The notes beneath the pieces were generated by a model. It was not told the DNA's origin. It made no database searches and worked only from the letters and a program-made list of their open reading frames with translations. This document shows, in pieces, positions 14,470-22,457 of a stretch of DNA of 32,755 bases (positions are counted from its first letter, which is position 1; every line of letters begins with the position of its first letter). Source of the DNA: Micromonospora chokoriensis (GTDB lineage Bacteria; Actinomycetota; Actinomycetes; Mycobacteriales; Micromonosporaceae); contig NZ_JOAN01000034.1 in the NCBI RefSeq assembly GCF_000718555.1, positions 1-32,755 of the forward strand. The letters are read 5' to 3'. Made by a program: the position numbers and the translations under genes.

Positions 14470-15781
14470 CGCCACGCTTGTTACCGACGACGCCGGGGTC
14501 AACTTCACTCTCGGCCCTCTGATCGCCAAAGGTGGGCAGGGGGCGGTCTACCGGGTCGAGGGTTACCCCGAAGTGGCCATCAAGCTGCTCGAACGACCGG
14601 AGGACCTCGAACGGATCAAGAGCGTACGCCGGTTGCCGCTCGACGGCCTTCCCGTGGCCGCACCCGTAACACTGATCCAGGGCCGCCGCTCGGGGTACAC
14701 AATGCGCCTCGCCAGCGACATGCGACCGTTGCGGGAGCCGTACCTGCCAAGCGATTTCGGCCCCCGTGAGACGACCCCGAGGTGGTACTCGGAGACAGGC
14801 GGCCTCCGACGCCGGCTAGCGATCGCGGCTAACACCGCAGATGTAATCGCGAAGCTCCACGGACTTGGCCTGACCTACGTCGACCTCAACCCCAACAACG
14901 TCATGGTCTCCGTCGACCTCACCCGAGACGTGACGTGGTTGATCGACTGCGACAACCTGACGTCGATGTCCAAGCCGAAGTGGGATGTCCTCGGCTTCCG
15001 CGGATATGCCGCACCCGAACGTAAGCGCAAGGCACCACCGTCCACGCTCGCCGACGCCTACATCCTCGGCGTTCACGTGTTCCGCATGCTCGTTCTGCGG
15101 CACCCGCTGGAGGGCGCTATGGCTGACGCACTCGATGGCAACGAGGCACGCGAACGGATGGACCGCGGCGACCTGCCCTACGTCGCAGACCGCGACGACG
15201 ACTCCAACAGGCTGGCGCGCGGAACATTCGGGTGGGGCATCTTCGACCTCGTGCTCAGCAAGCAAGTGCAGAGACTTTGCCGTCAAACATTCTCCGAGGG
15301 ACGCCTCGACCCCACGAAGCGCCCCGGCTCCGCACGCTGGCGCGAAGTCCTGTTCGCCGCATTGAACAATGTCATCGACTGCCCGGCGCCTTGCGGCTGG
15401 TCGTACTTCCGGACTGTCAAGGCCTGTCCGAGTTGCGGGACCCCCAGCGGTGCCGTCGCCCTGCTGTCCGTCTATGGCGGCGACTTCGAGCAGCCGCTCT
15501 CCGAACGCGACACCTTCGTCGTTTCACAAAGCATCGACACCGCCGTCCTTCCCCGGCACCTCTGGGGGAGGTTCGACCAGCACGACGCCGTCGTCACCCT
15601 TCAGCCGACGAGTCGAGGGCTCGAGATAAAGCCTCAACACGACGTCACGCTCACCGACAAGTCCGGCAAGGTCACCCAGCGGGTGCGCCTCCCCGCTCCC
15701 GGACGTGTTGTGCGGCTCAAGCTGGAAGCACCTGGCCGACCAGCGCGGATGCTGGCGCTCCGGACCATGGCTGCGTCGTGA
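14459..15781 (+). CDS. Divergent protein kinase with zinc ribbon
   Basis: This 440-residue protein is a Ser/Thr-kinase-like enzyme. The glycine-rich loop AKGGQGAVYRV (23-33) and the lysine K42 (VAIK) are normal. The catalytic loop is YVDLNPNNV, with D142 and N147 kept but HRD changed to YVD and the usual lysine changed to asparagine. The DFG position reads IDCDN (D163, D165). These changes match the kinases paired with TerY-type vWA proteins rather than the classical Pkn family, and activity is plausible. A zinc ribbon (CPAPC...CPSCG) lies at about 307-332, followed by a beta-rich tail. It has no membrane segment. The ATG lies inside the vWA gene, and its TGA overlaps the helicase GTG. Autophosphorylation or a partner's threonine may be the FHA ligand. 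Confidence 0.87.
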   Translation: MRSDATLVTDDAGVNFTLGPLIAKGGQGAVYRVEGYPEVAIKLLERPEDLERIKSVRRLPLDGLPVAAPVTLIQGRRSGYTMRLASDMRPLREPYLPSDFGPRETTPRWYSETGGLRRRLAIAANTADVIAKLHGLGLTYVDLNPNNVMVSVDLTRDVTWLIDCDNLTSMSKPKWDVLGFRGYAAPERKRKAPPSTLADAYILGVHVFRMLVLRHPLEGAMADALDGNEARERMDRGDLPYVADRDDDSNRLARGTFGWGIFDLVLSKQVQRLCRQTFSEGRLDPTKRPGSARWREVLFAALNNVIDCPAPCGWSYFRTVKACPSCGTPSGAVALLSVYGGDFEQPLSERDTFVVSQSIDTAVLPRHLWGRFDQHDAVVTLQPTSRGLEIKPQHDVTLTDKSGKVTQRVRLPAPGRVVRLKLEAPGRPARMLALRTMAAS

Positions 15782-18700
15782 AACTCCTCGGCTTTCCCTG
15801 CAGCGCGGATCGCACCATTCGGCTCAGCTCGCGAGAAAGCGTCGGCGGTGCGGCTGGCCAGCGGGTTCGCTTGTCCTTCTCCGGCTCAGGAGTCCTGCTG
15901 ACAGCAGACGGGACCTCATGGATGTGCGACCCGCCCGAGCCGGACGACCTGGAGTGGCTGCAGACCGTAGCGTCCGCGGGTACCTATGTCGTCGAGCTCC
16001 TCCAACCGGGCACCGACGTGGTCCTTCGCGTCCTCACTTTCGACGGCATCCAGCACTGGACCGAGCCACGGGAAATCGGGGTCGACGACCTGATCGTCGA
16101 GACTGCTCAGAGGACCAACCGATCGCTGAAACGCTCCACTGACGTCATCGACTGGCTGACGGAGACGATCTGCCTCGCCGGCCCCGAACCGATGGCCGTC
16201 GTAGTAGCGTCCTCCGGGACCCACGACGACAAGAACGGAGCGTTCCGGCTCGTCGGCGCCGGGATCGCGATGGATGTCAAACTTCTTGACGAGCGGCTCG
16301 TCGCCTCCCGAATCGTTCGCTACCGGCCACGGGCCGAACGTCGGCTCCTGCTGGTGCGGGGAGAGATCCGGTTCAGTGACATCTCGCGCACGGCGCCGCT
16401 CTCCTACATGCAGCAGCAGGAGTTGCGCCAGCTCGCCGAAGAGAACAACGCCTATCTGGCGATCTGGGACGAGTACAACCAACTCGAGCTAAACGCGGCT
16501 GCGGCCGCCGCGCGGGATATCGGCTGGGCGCCCTATGACCGAGTGTCCCGTCGGGCCGACGGCAGTTGGGAGTTCGAGTTGCGTACGCATCTGCGATCGG
16601 ATGCCCTACGTGACCGGATTGGTTCGGAGACCGTCGGGCTCGAAGCCGGTGCCAAAGTCGCCTTTGACGAGACCGTGGACACCGGACGCTCATCCACGAC
16701 CAAAGTGATCATCGGGCTGGGCCGCGTAACCCGACAGGGAACGATCGTCATTACTCCATCCGCAGACGACGGCGACGTCGCGCTTCCCCAGAGCGGGCAC
16801 GTGGCGGGCGCGTTCACACTCGACAAGGTCCGGATCGACCGCCGGAACAGGGCTCGAGAGGCGATAACCGATGGCACGACCGTGCCGGTGCGGCAGCTGG
16901 CGACGATCCTTGGCGACAAGCCTCCCATCCCGGTCGGCCGTCGTCGCCTGCATCCCCCAATGTCCGCACGGGTTCGCGAAGTCCTCGGCGGTCAGCCAAC
17001 GCCAGCACAGCTACAAGCCATCGACATGGCAATCAACTCGCCGGACGTCGCCCTGATCCAGGGCCCTCCTGGCACGGGCAAGACCCGCGTCATCGCCGCG
17101 ATCCAAGCGAGACTCGCGGAGATCAACCGCGGCGAGTCCGCCCTAGCTCGTCGCGTCCTGCTCACGAGCTACCAGCACGACGCGGTCGCGAACCTCGTCC
17201 AAGCCGCGGACGACGGGACCCTACCTCCCGTAAAACTTGGGCGGCAGGACGGCCGAGAGGACCAATCGCACCTTGCTGCGTGGACACACGACCTCATCAA
17301 ACGGCTCGAGCGCAGACATGCCACGTCCCACTCCGGCGACATCCTCCGCGCTCAGCGCGAGCTCGCGGACCGGACCGACTACTACCTCAATGTCAATCCG
17401 AACGTCACCGAGACTGTCGAACTTCTCGGCTGGATCGAACGACATGTCGACCTCGTGGACGCTGGGATCGCCGTCGATGCCGGCAGAGCGGCACGCCGAC
17501 TCACCTACGAGCTTGGCGCCGCCGGCGCACGGGTGCACCAGGAGCGGATCCTTGCCCTCGCCAGGAGACTGCGGACCACCGCTGCCGGGTACGAGGATGA
17601 CGGTGCAGACACTGCTCGTGCCGCCTTCACGACGCAGTCGTTCCACGACACCCTCGACGGCGAGCAACGCAGGAACCTCGAGGCCGCCGCACGCGGGGAC
17701 CTGAGCATCGACGAAGCGATCAAGTCCATGGCAGCCATCCGCGACAGTGTCATCGACCGCGTGCTGGACAGCCGCGCCAGGGCTGGCTTCGTCTCACGAT
17801 TCCCCGAGGTGGACGCGATTCTTCAGCGCGCCCGCAACGAAGCACAGCGACAGGTTGACCTGCAAGTCACCTCGGTCGATCGGGTCGTTGCCGGGTTTCG
17901 GGACGTCGTCGAACGCCAACCCGCGGCCGTCCATGACTCGATCATGGCCCACACGCGCGCGCTCGCCGCAACCTGCCAGCAGTCCGTCTCCGGCTCGATG
18001 CGCGACGTGCAATCAGTCCCCTTCGACACAGTCATCGTCGACGAGGCAGCTCGCGCCAACCCGCTCGATCTGATGATCCCACTCGCTCTGGCCAGTGGCC
18101 GTGCGATTCTGGTCGGCGACCATCGTCAGCTGCCTCAACTGCTGGACGAGACGATCGCGCCGAAGATCTCAGCCCGTCACGACTCAGTCGTCGTGAGGAA
18201 TGTACTGAGCCGGTCGTTGTTCGAGCGCCTATTCACCAAGCTGCAGGATGCAGAACGCCGGGACGGGCAGAAGCGGGTCATAACCCTCGACCGTCAATAC
18301 CGCATGCACCCAGTGCTCGGCACGTTCATCAACCAGCAGTTCTACGCCCCGTACGGAGAGCACGTCACGAACGGATTCTCCGACGAGGCACGGTTCGCGC
18401 ACGGGCTCACGAGGTACTCAGGGGCAGCGTGCGGATGGCTCGACGTACCACCGGAGTCAGGCCCCGAGGTCAGGGCTGGGAGCAGCTTCAGCCGGCCTGC
18501 CGAGGCGACTGTCATCGTGAACGAGCTCAAGGACGCGCTCGAAGAGAACCACGACCTCACCTTCGGGGTCGTGACGTTCTATAAGGGGCAGGCGGCAGCG
18601 ATCTGGCGGGAGATGCGCGAAGCCGGACTCGCAGACAGGGACGAGACACTGAACTCCTCGTACCCCGCGCTGTGGTCCTCGCGCGGACTGCCCCGCGTCA

Positions 18701-18978
18701 GAATCGGGACCGTCGACGCGTTCCAGGGCCGCGAGTTCGATGTCGTGTTCCTCTCCACGACGAGATCCAGGCGATCAGGATCGCGGCAGAGACCGCAATT
18801 CGGCTTCCTCGTCCTGCCGAACCGTCTGTGCGTCGCGATGAGCCGCCAGCGCAGGCTTCTCGTCGCTGTCGGCGACTCCAGCATGTACAGCACAGATGAG
18901 GCACGCGAGGCTCTACCCGCACTCCACGCGTTCTTCGAGCTGACGGGGGGAGAACATGGCCTCCGCCGACGTCCGTGA
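15778..18978 (+). CDS. Upf1/Dna2-like SF1 helicase
   Basis: This 1066-residue protein carries a complete superfamily 1B helicase core in its C-terminal 640 residues. Walker A is QGPPGTGKT (about 428), motif Ia LLTSYQHDAV, motif II VIVDEAA (about 752), motif III LVGDHRQLPQ (about 778), motif IV RQYRMHP, motif V TVDAFQGREFD (about 978) and motif VI VAMSRQR (about 1020). A roughly 200-residue helical insertion separates Ia and II. The N-terminal 420 residues are unrecognised and contain beta-rich segments that may bind partners or nucleic acid. GTG at 15778 overlaps the kinase TGA (GTGA), and no better start is seen. It should move along DNA or RNA using ATP; as in Upf1 and Dna2 either is possible. 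Confidence 0.93.
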   Translation: MKLLGFPCSADRTIRLSSRESVGGAAGQRVRLSFSGSGVLLTADGTSWMCDPPEPDDLEWLQTVASAGTYVVELLQPGTDVVLRVLTFDGIQHWTEPREIGVDDLIVETAQRTNRSLKRSTDVIDWLTETICLAGPEPMAVVVASSGTHDDKNGAFRLVGAGIAMDVKLLDERLVASRIVRYRPRAERRLLLVRGEIRFSDISRTAPLSYMQQQELRQLAEENNAYLAIWDEYNQLELNAAAAAARDIGWAPYDRVSRRADGSWEFELRTHLRSDALRDRIGSETVGLEAGAKVAFDETVDTGRSSTTKVIIGLGRVTRQGTIVITPSADDGDVALPQSGHVAGAFTLDKVRIDRRNRAREAITDGTTVPVRQLATILGDKPPIPVGRRRLHPPMSARVREVLGGQPTPAQLQAIDMAINSPDVALIQGPPGTGKTRVIAAIQARLAEINRGESALARRVLLTSYQHDAVANLVQAADDGTLPPVKLGRQDGREDQSHLAAWTHDLIKRLERRHATSHSGDILRAQRELADRTDYYLNVNPNVTETVELLGWIERHVDLVDAGIAVDAGRAARRLTYELGAAGARVHQERILALARRLRTTAAGYEDDGADTARAAFTTQSFHDTLDGEQRRNLEAAARGDLSIDEAIKSMAAIRDSVIDRVLDSRARAGFVSRFPEVDAILQRARNEAQRQVDLQVTSVDRVVAGFRDVVERQPAAVHDSIMAHTRALAATCQQSVSGSMRDVQSVPFDTVIVDEAARANPLDLMIPLALASGRAILVGDHRQLPQLLDETIAPKISARHDSVVVRNVLSRSLFERLFTKLQDAERRDGQKRVITLDRQYRMHPVLGTFINQQFYAPYGEHVTNGFSDEARFAHGLTRYSGAACGWLDVPPESGPEVRAGSSFSRPAEATVIVNELKDALEENHDLTFGVVTFYKGQAAAIWREMREAGLADRDETLNSSYPALWSSRGLPRVRIGTVDAFQGREFDVVFLSTTRSRRSGSRQRPQFGFLVLPNRLCVAMSRQRRLLVAVGDSSMYSTDEAREALPALHAFFELTGGEHGLRRRP

Positions 18979-20182
18979 ACTGCCCGTCTACACCCTGTCG
19001 GAGCTCTCTCGTTGGGTCCGCTCGACAAGGCACACAGTCCTCACCCCCGCAGCCCGCTGGCGTGTCGTCGTTGAGCAACTCACACCGATCTCCAGCGATA
19101 TCCTGCTCGAAACCGTCCTCGAGCTTCGCATGGCAGGTGAGACGTCCAGCGAACGTATCAGCGACCTGTTGCAGATCCCTGTCGACCTCGTCCAGCACCT
19201 GCAGGCTCGGATCACGACCGACAAGCTCAAGTATTCGGGCGATGGACAGATTCGCACGGGGAAGTCATCCGTCACCTGGGTCTATCGCGATCTCGCGACT
19301 GGGGAACTCTGGCCGGAATCCGCAACTGACGCCCCACAGAAGAATGTGCGTTATGAGCGAACGTTTGCAGGAACACACGAGGCTGGTACCGCTGGCCGCC
19401 CAGAGTTGATTCACTGCGTGGTGCTCGACCACGAGGGGACCGAGCCGAGACAGCCAACCAGTATCGAGCTTGCGCGGTTTAGCAGCGCTTCCAGGGACCC
19501 CAACCGCCGAACGGTGCTCGTGAGCGACGCGGAGCGATGCCTGGTCATGAGCCCGCTGATGCGTACAAGCTCAGGCCTCGCCGTGATGACGTCGCTCGGT
19601 ACCCCGCATGTCGGACTCACCCAGGCCCTGGGCAGGTTCTCGGCCCACAACCAGCAGGCGCGGCGCTGGCTCCAGGGCGTCCCGGCGACGGGCCAGCCGG
19701 TTCGGCGGCGACGAACACCGCTGGTCGCGGCGATTGATGAGCTTCGTGACTCGCTCACGGAGTGGCGGGACAGTCATCATGATAGGGATCACCTCATCAG
19801 CCGAGCAGAGCTTGCGTTGCGCCGGGCCTGCGACCAGCGTTGGTACACGGCGCACCGCGACTCGTTCGAGACCTCGACCGATGAGGCGAATAGGGACCAA
19901 CTAATCGAGAAACTGGGCCTATCGAGAGAACGCGCGAATACCCTCATGCGCGCCGAAATTGGCAGCGTCGAGGAGGCGGTCCTCAAACTCGTCAGCGACC
20001 CAGCCTTCATCGAGATCGACGCAGAGTGGCTCCGCGCGTTAGCGGACGTTACCGCGAAATGGGTGGAGGCGACCCGACACAGCGTGCAGATTTCTCTCGA
20101 GCAGCTCGCCCAAGACGTCATCGATCTCTGCGCGCAACTGCAGAACAGCCAGGAGGTAGCCGATGTCGGCCAAACCGAATAA
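18956..20182 (+). CDS. Unrecognised protein of the seven-gene system
   Basis: I do not recognise this 408-residue protein. It has no signal peptide, membrane segment or cysteine cluster. Residues about 45-95 (DILLETVLELRMAGETSSER, then DLLQIPVDLVQHLQ) resemble a helical DNA-binding or winged-helix segment, and residues 305-350 (LIEKLGLSRERANTLMRAE) form another helix-rich segment. The middle contains alternating strand-like sequence. The gene is well supported: codon usage is like its neighbours, GGGGGGAGAAC lies before the ATG at 18956, and it overlaps the helicase by 23 bp and the next gene by 20 bp. Position between helicase and McrB-like ATPase suggests an adaptor or target-recognition subunit; this is only context. 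Confidence 0.85.
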   Translation: MASADVRELPVYTLSELSRWVRSTRHTVLTPAARWRVVVEQLTPISSDILLETVLELRMAGETSSERISDLLQIPVDLVQHLQARITTDKLKYSGDGQIRTGKSSVTWVYRDLATGELWPESATDAPQKNVRYERTFAGTHEAGTAGRPELIHCVVLDHEGTEPRQPTSIELARFSSASRDPNRRTVLVSDAERCLVMSPLMRTSSGLAVMTSLGTPHVGLTQALGRFSAHNQQARRWLQGVPATGQPVRRRRTPLVAAIDELRDSLTEWRDSHHDRDHLISRAELALRRACDQRWYTAHRDSFETSTDEANRDQLIEKLGLSRERANTLMRAEIGSVEEAVLKLVSDPAFIEIDAEWLRALADVTAKWVEATRHSVQISLEQLAQDVIDLCAQLQNSQEVADVGQTE

Positions 20183-22457
20183 GAACCGCGCAGCCGACGA
20201 CAAGGCGAAACTCGACGACATCGAGCGCGGCCTCGCCGCCGCCGAGGCGCCACCTGCCGATCTGCTGGCCGAGGCCGAGGCTGAGGGGATCGCCCTGAAC
20301 GACGAGTCGCTCAACGCGACGCGCCTGCGAAACGTGTGGCTTTCGGTCAGAAACAACGAGGCCGCATGGAAGAAGGCGCGCACCCTCGCAGAGCTGTCCC
20401 AGAGGGCAGCCGACGAGTCTCGCGCGGAGCTCGCCAAACGAGAGAAGGCGCTGACCGAGCGCGAAGAACTCGCTGCCGCGATGGACGCCGATCTCGCGCA
20501 GAAGGAAGCAGAACTCGAGAGGGCTCGCCTTGCCGCGCGGGAAGGCTTTGCCGACGAGCAGCGCGGCGTGCTTGACAACCTCAGGAGGAAGCACGCGGAC
20601 CTGCTGGAGCAGATCTCGGCGCTCGAGGAACGGGCTAACACCGAGGCTCAGAAGATTCTCGCGGAAGCGCGGACTCAAGCACGCCAGATTCGGGAGGAGG
20701 CGCAGCATGCGTTCCATGATCAGGTCGATGCTCTGTCGAGAGAACGTGCAGGCCTGTACTCCAGAGAGAGCGCGCTCGCCGAGCGCGAGACAAGGCTGAA
20801 GGCCGACCTAGAGTTGGCCGAGGCGAAGCAGGCGATGCTGGGGCAGCAGTTCCAGGTCCGACTGGGTATGGAAGTCGCGTCCGTTCAGGAGGAACGCGAC
20901 AGCGCCCAGGCCCGTTACGAGCTTGAACGTGCGAGACGTGAAGCGCTCGAACGGGAGCGCGCGGAGCTTCGAGCGGTACTCGCCCGCTACGGCGGCGACC
21001 CGCGAACCGCCAACGCACGCATCGACGAACTCGTCGAGCATAACCAGAGGCTGCTCGACGAGCTCTCCCGCCGCCCACCAGCCAACGAGATCGACGAAGT
21101 GCGCTCGCGCGCCGCCCGCGCCGAGGAAGCGCAGGCGGAGGCGGAAGCGCTCCGGCGCGAACGCGACCAACTCGACCGGCAGCTTCGCTATCAACTCATC
21201 AACGTCGGAGAGCTCGAGGTCTTGAGGGATCAGCGCGATGCGCTCACGGCCCAGAACGAGACGCTGCGGCAGTCGATCAAGCAACAGCGCGCGGAGTGGG
21301 AGGAACTCCAGTCGAAAGTCGGCGCCAATGACCCGTTCCCGGCGTGCTCGTCGTACGACCGTCACCAGGATCTGCAGGAAGCGCGGTACCTACGCCAACC
21401 AGAGTCCCTCGCCGCACTTGCGGACGACCTTCGGCACCAGATGGCACACTCGGCCGACTTCTACTTCACGGAGTCAGACGTCCGCCTGTTCCTCGCCGGT
21501 CTTGCCTCGAACAGGCTCCACCTGCTGCAGGGAATCTCCGGAACCGGGAAGACAAGCCTGCCGCGCGAGTTCTTCAAGGCTCTGAGCGGTGGAGACGACG
21601 CCGTCGAAATCGTCGAAGTCCAAGCGGGTTGGCGGGACAAGGACGACCTCTTCGGGTACTACAACGCCTTTGAGAAGCGTTTCGCGGAGAGCGAGTTCAC
21701 CAAGGCGCTCTACCGTGCGCTCCTTCCAGCCAACGCCGACCGCCCTATGGTGATCGTCCTCGACGAGATGAACCTCGCGCATCCCGAGCAGTACTTCGGA
21801 ACGATGCTCTCGGTCCTGGAGAACTCGATCGGTCAGGCAGGGTACATCGACCTCCTGACCAGCCCTCTGGACAGCCTGCCACGAGAGTTCGACGGCAACC
21901 GACTCCCGCTGCCGCCAAACGTCTGGTTCGTTGGGACCGCCAACCACGACGAGACGACCGTGGCGTTCGCCGACAAGACCTACGACCGAGCGCACGTCCA
22001 GGAGTTGCCGTCGCGTCACCAGCCTTTCCGGGCCTTGAGCCGACCCGAGACCGACCCTGTTTCCTTCGACGCTCTCATCGACCTGTTCGACGACGCCGCA
22101 AACACGCATGAAGACGCGGTGGGCCAGGCGAAGACCCTCTTGGACGACAGCCTCCGAAAGCTCTTCGCCACGTTCGGAGTCGGGTGGGGCAACCGTCTCG
22201 TGCGGCAACTCGACCTTTTCCTGCCCGTCGTTGTCGCTGCCGGCGGCACGCCTACCGAAGCACTCGACCACGTGGTGGCCACCAAGCTGGTGCGGAAGCT
22301 GGAGGACCGCTTCGGCGTCCAGCCCGACAACCTCGACAGCCTGGCGGATCGCATTGATCAAGCCTGGGGCAGTTTCGACAGAACGAACACTCCGACCAAG
22401 ACGATCGAGAAGATCAGAAAGGAAGCCGGACGGCTTCGAGTTGGATTCGGCTCATGA
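20163..22457 (+). CDS. Coiled-coil McrB-like AAA+ ATPase
   Basis: This 764-residue protein has two parts. Residues about 40-400 are a long, highly charged coiled coil rich in E, R, A and L (for example ADESRAELAKREKALTEREE). Residues about 430-764 are an AAA+ domain of the McrB type: Walker A GISGTGKT (about 457), Walker B VIVLDEMNLAHPEQYFG (about 530), with the EMNLA and PEQYFG blocks typical of McrB, and the GTANHDE sensor (about 592). McrB hexamers hydrolyse GTP or ATP to move DNA to the McrC nuclease; this protein lacks the usual McrB DNA-binding head, and the coiled coil replaces it. A perfect AGGAGG precedes the ATG at 20163. The DUF2357 partner overlaps its stop by 4 bp (ATGA), so stoichiometric expression is likely. 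Confidence 0.93.
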   Translation: MSAKPNKNRAADDKAKLDDIERGLAAAEAPPADLLAEAEAEGIALNDESLNATRLRNVWLSVRNNEAAWKKARTLAELSQRAADESRAELAKREKALTEREELAAAMDADLAQKEAELERARLAAREGFADEQRGVLDNLRRKHADLLEQISALEERANTEAQKILAEARTQARQIREEAQHAFHDQVDALSRERAGLYSRESALAERETRLKADLELAEAKQAMLGQQFQVRLGMEVASVQEERDSAQARYELERARREALERERAELRAVLARYGGDPRTANARIDELVEHNQRLLDELSRRPPANEIDEVRSRAARAEEAQAEAEALRRERDQLDRQLRYQLINVGELEVLRDQRDALTAQNETLRQSIKQQRAEWEELQSKVGANDPFPACSSYDRHQDLQEARYLRQPESLAALADDLRHQMAHSADFYFTESDVRLFLAGLASNRLHLLQGISGTGKTSLPREFFKALSGGDDAVEIVEVQAGWRDKDDLFGYYNAFEKRFAESEFTKALYRALLPANADRPMVIVLDEMNLAHPEQYFGTMLSVLENSIGQAGYIDLLTSPLDSLPREFDGNRLPLPPNVWFVGTANHDETTVAFADKTYDRAHVQELPSRHQPFRALSRPETDPVSFDALIDLFDDAANTHEDAVGQAKTLLDDSLRKLFATFGVGWGNRLVRQLDLFLPVVVAAGGTPTEALDHVVATKLVRKLEDRFGVQPDNLDSLADRIDQAWGSFDRTNTPTKTIEKIRKEAGRLRVGFGS

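Noticed and set aside
15232..15777. Upstream extension of the helicase frame by about 180 codons
   Set aside because: It overlaps the kinase gene's coding sequence, reads as arginine/alanine-rich noise, and the GTG at 15778 forms a normal GTGA junction.
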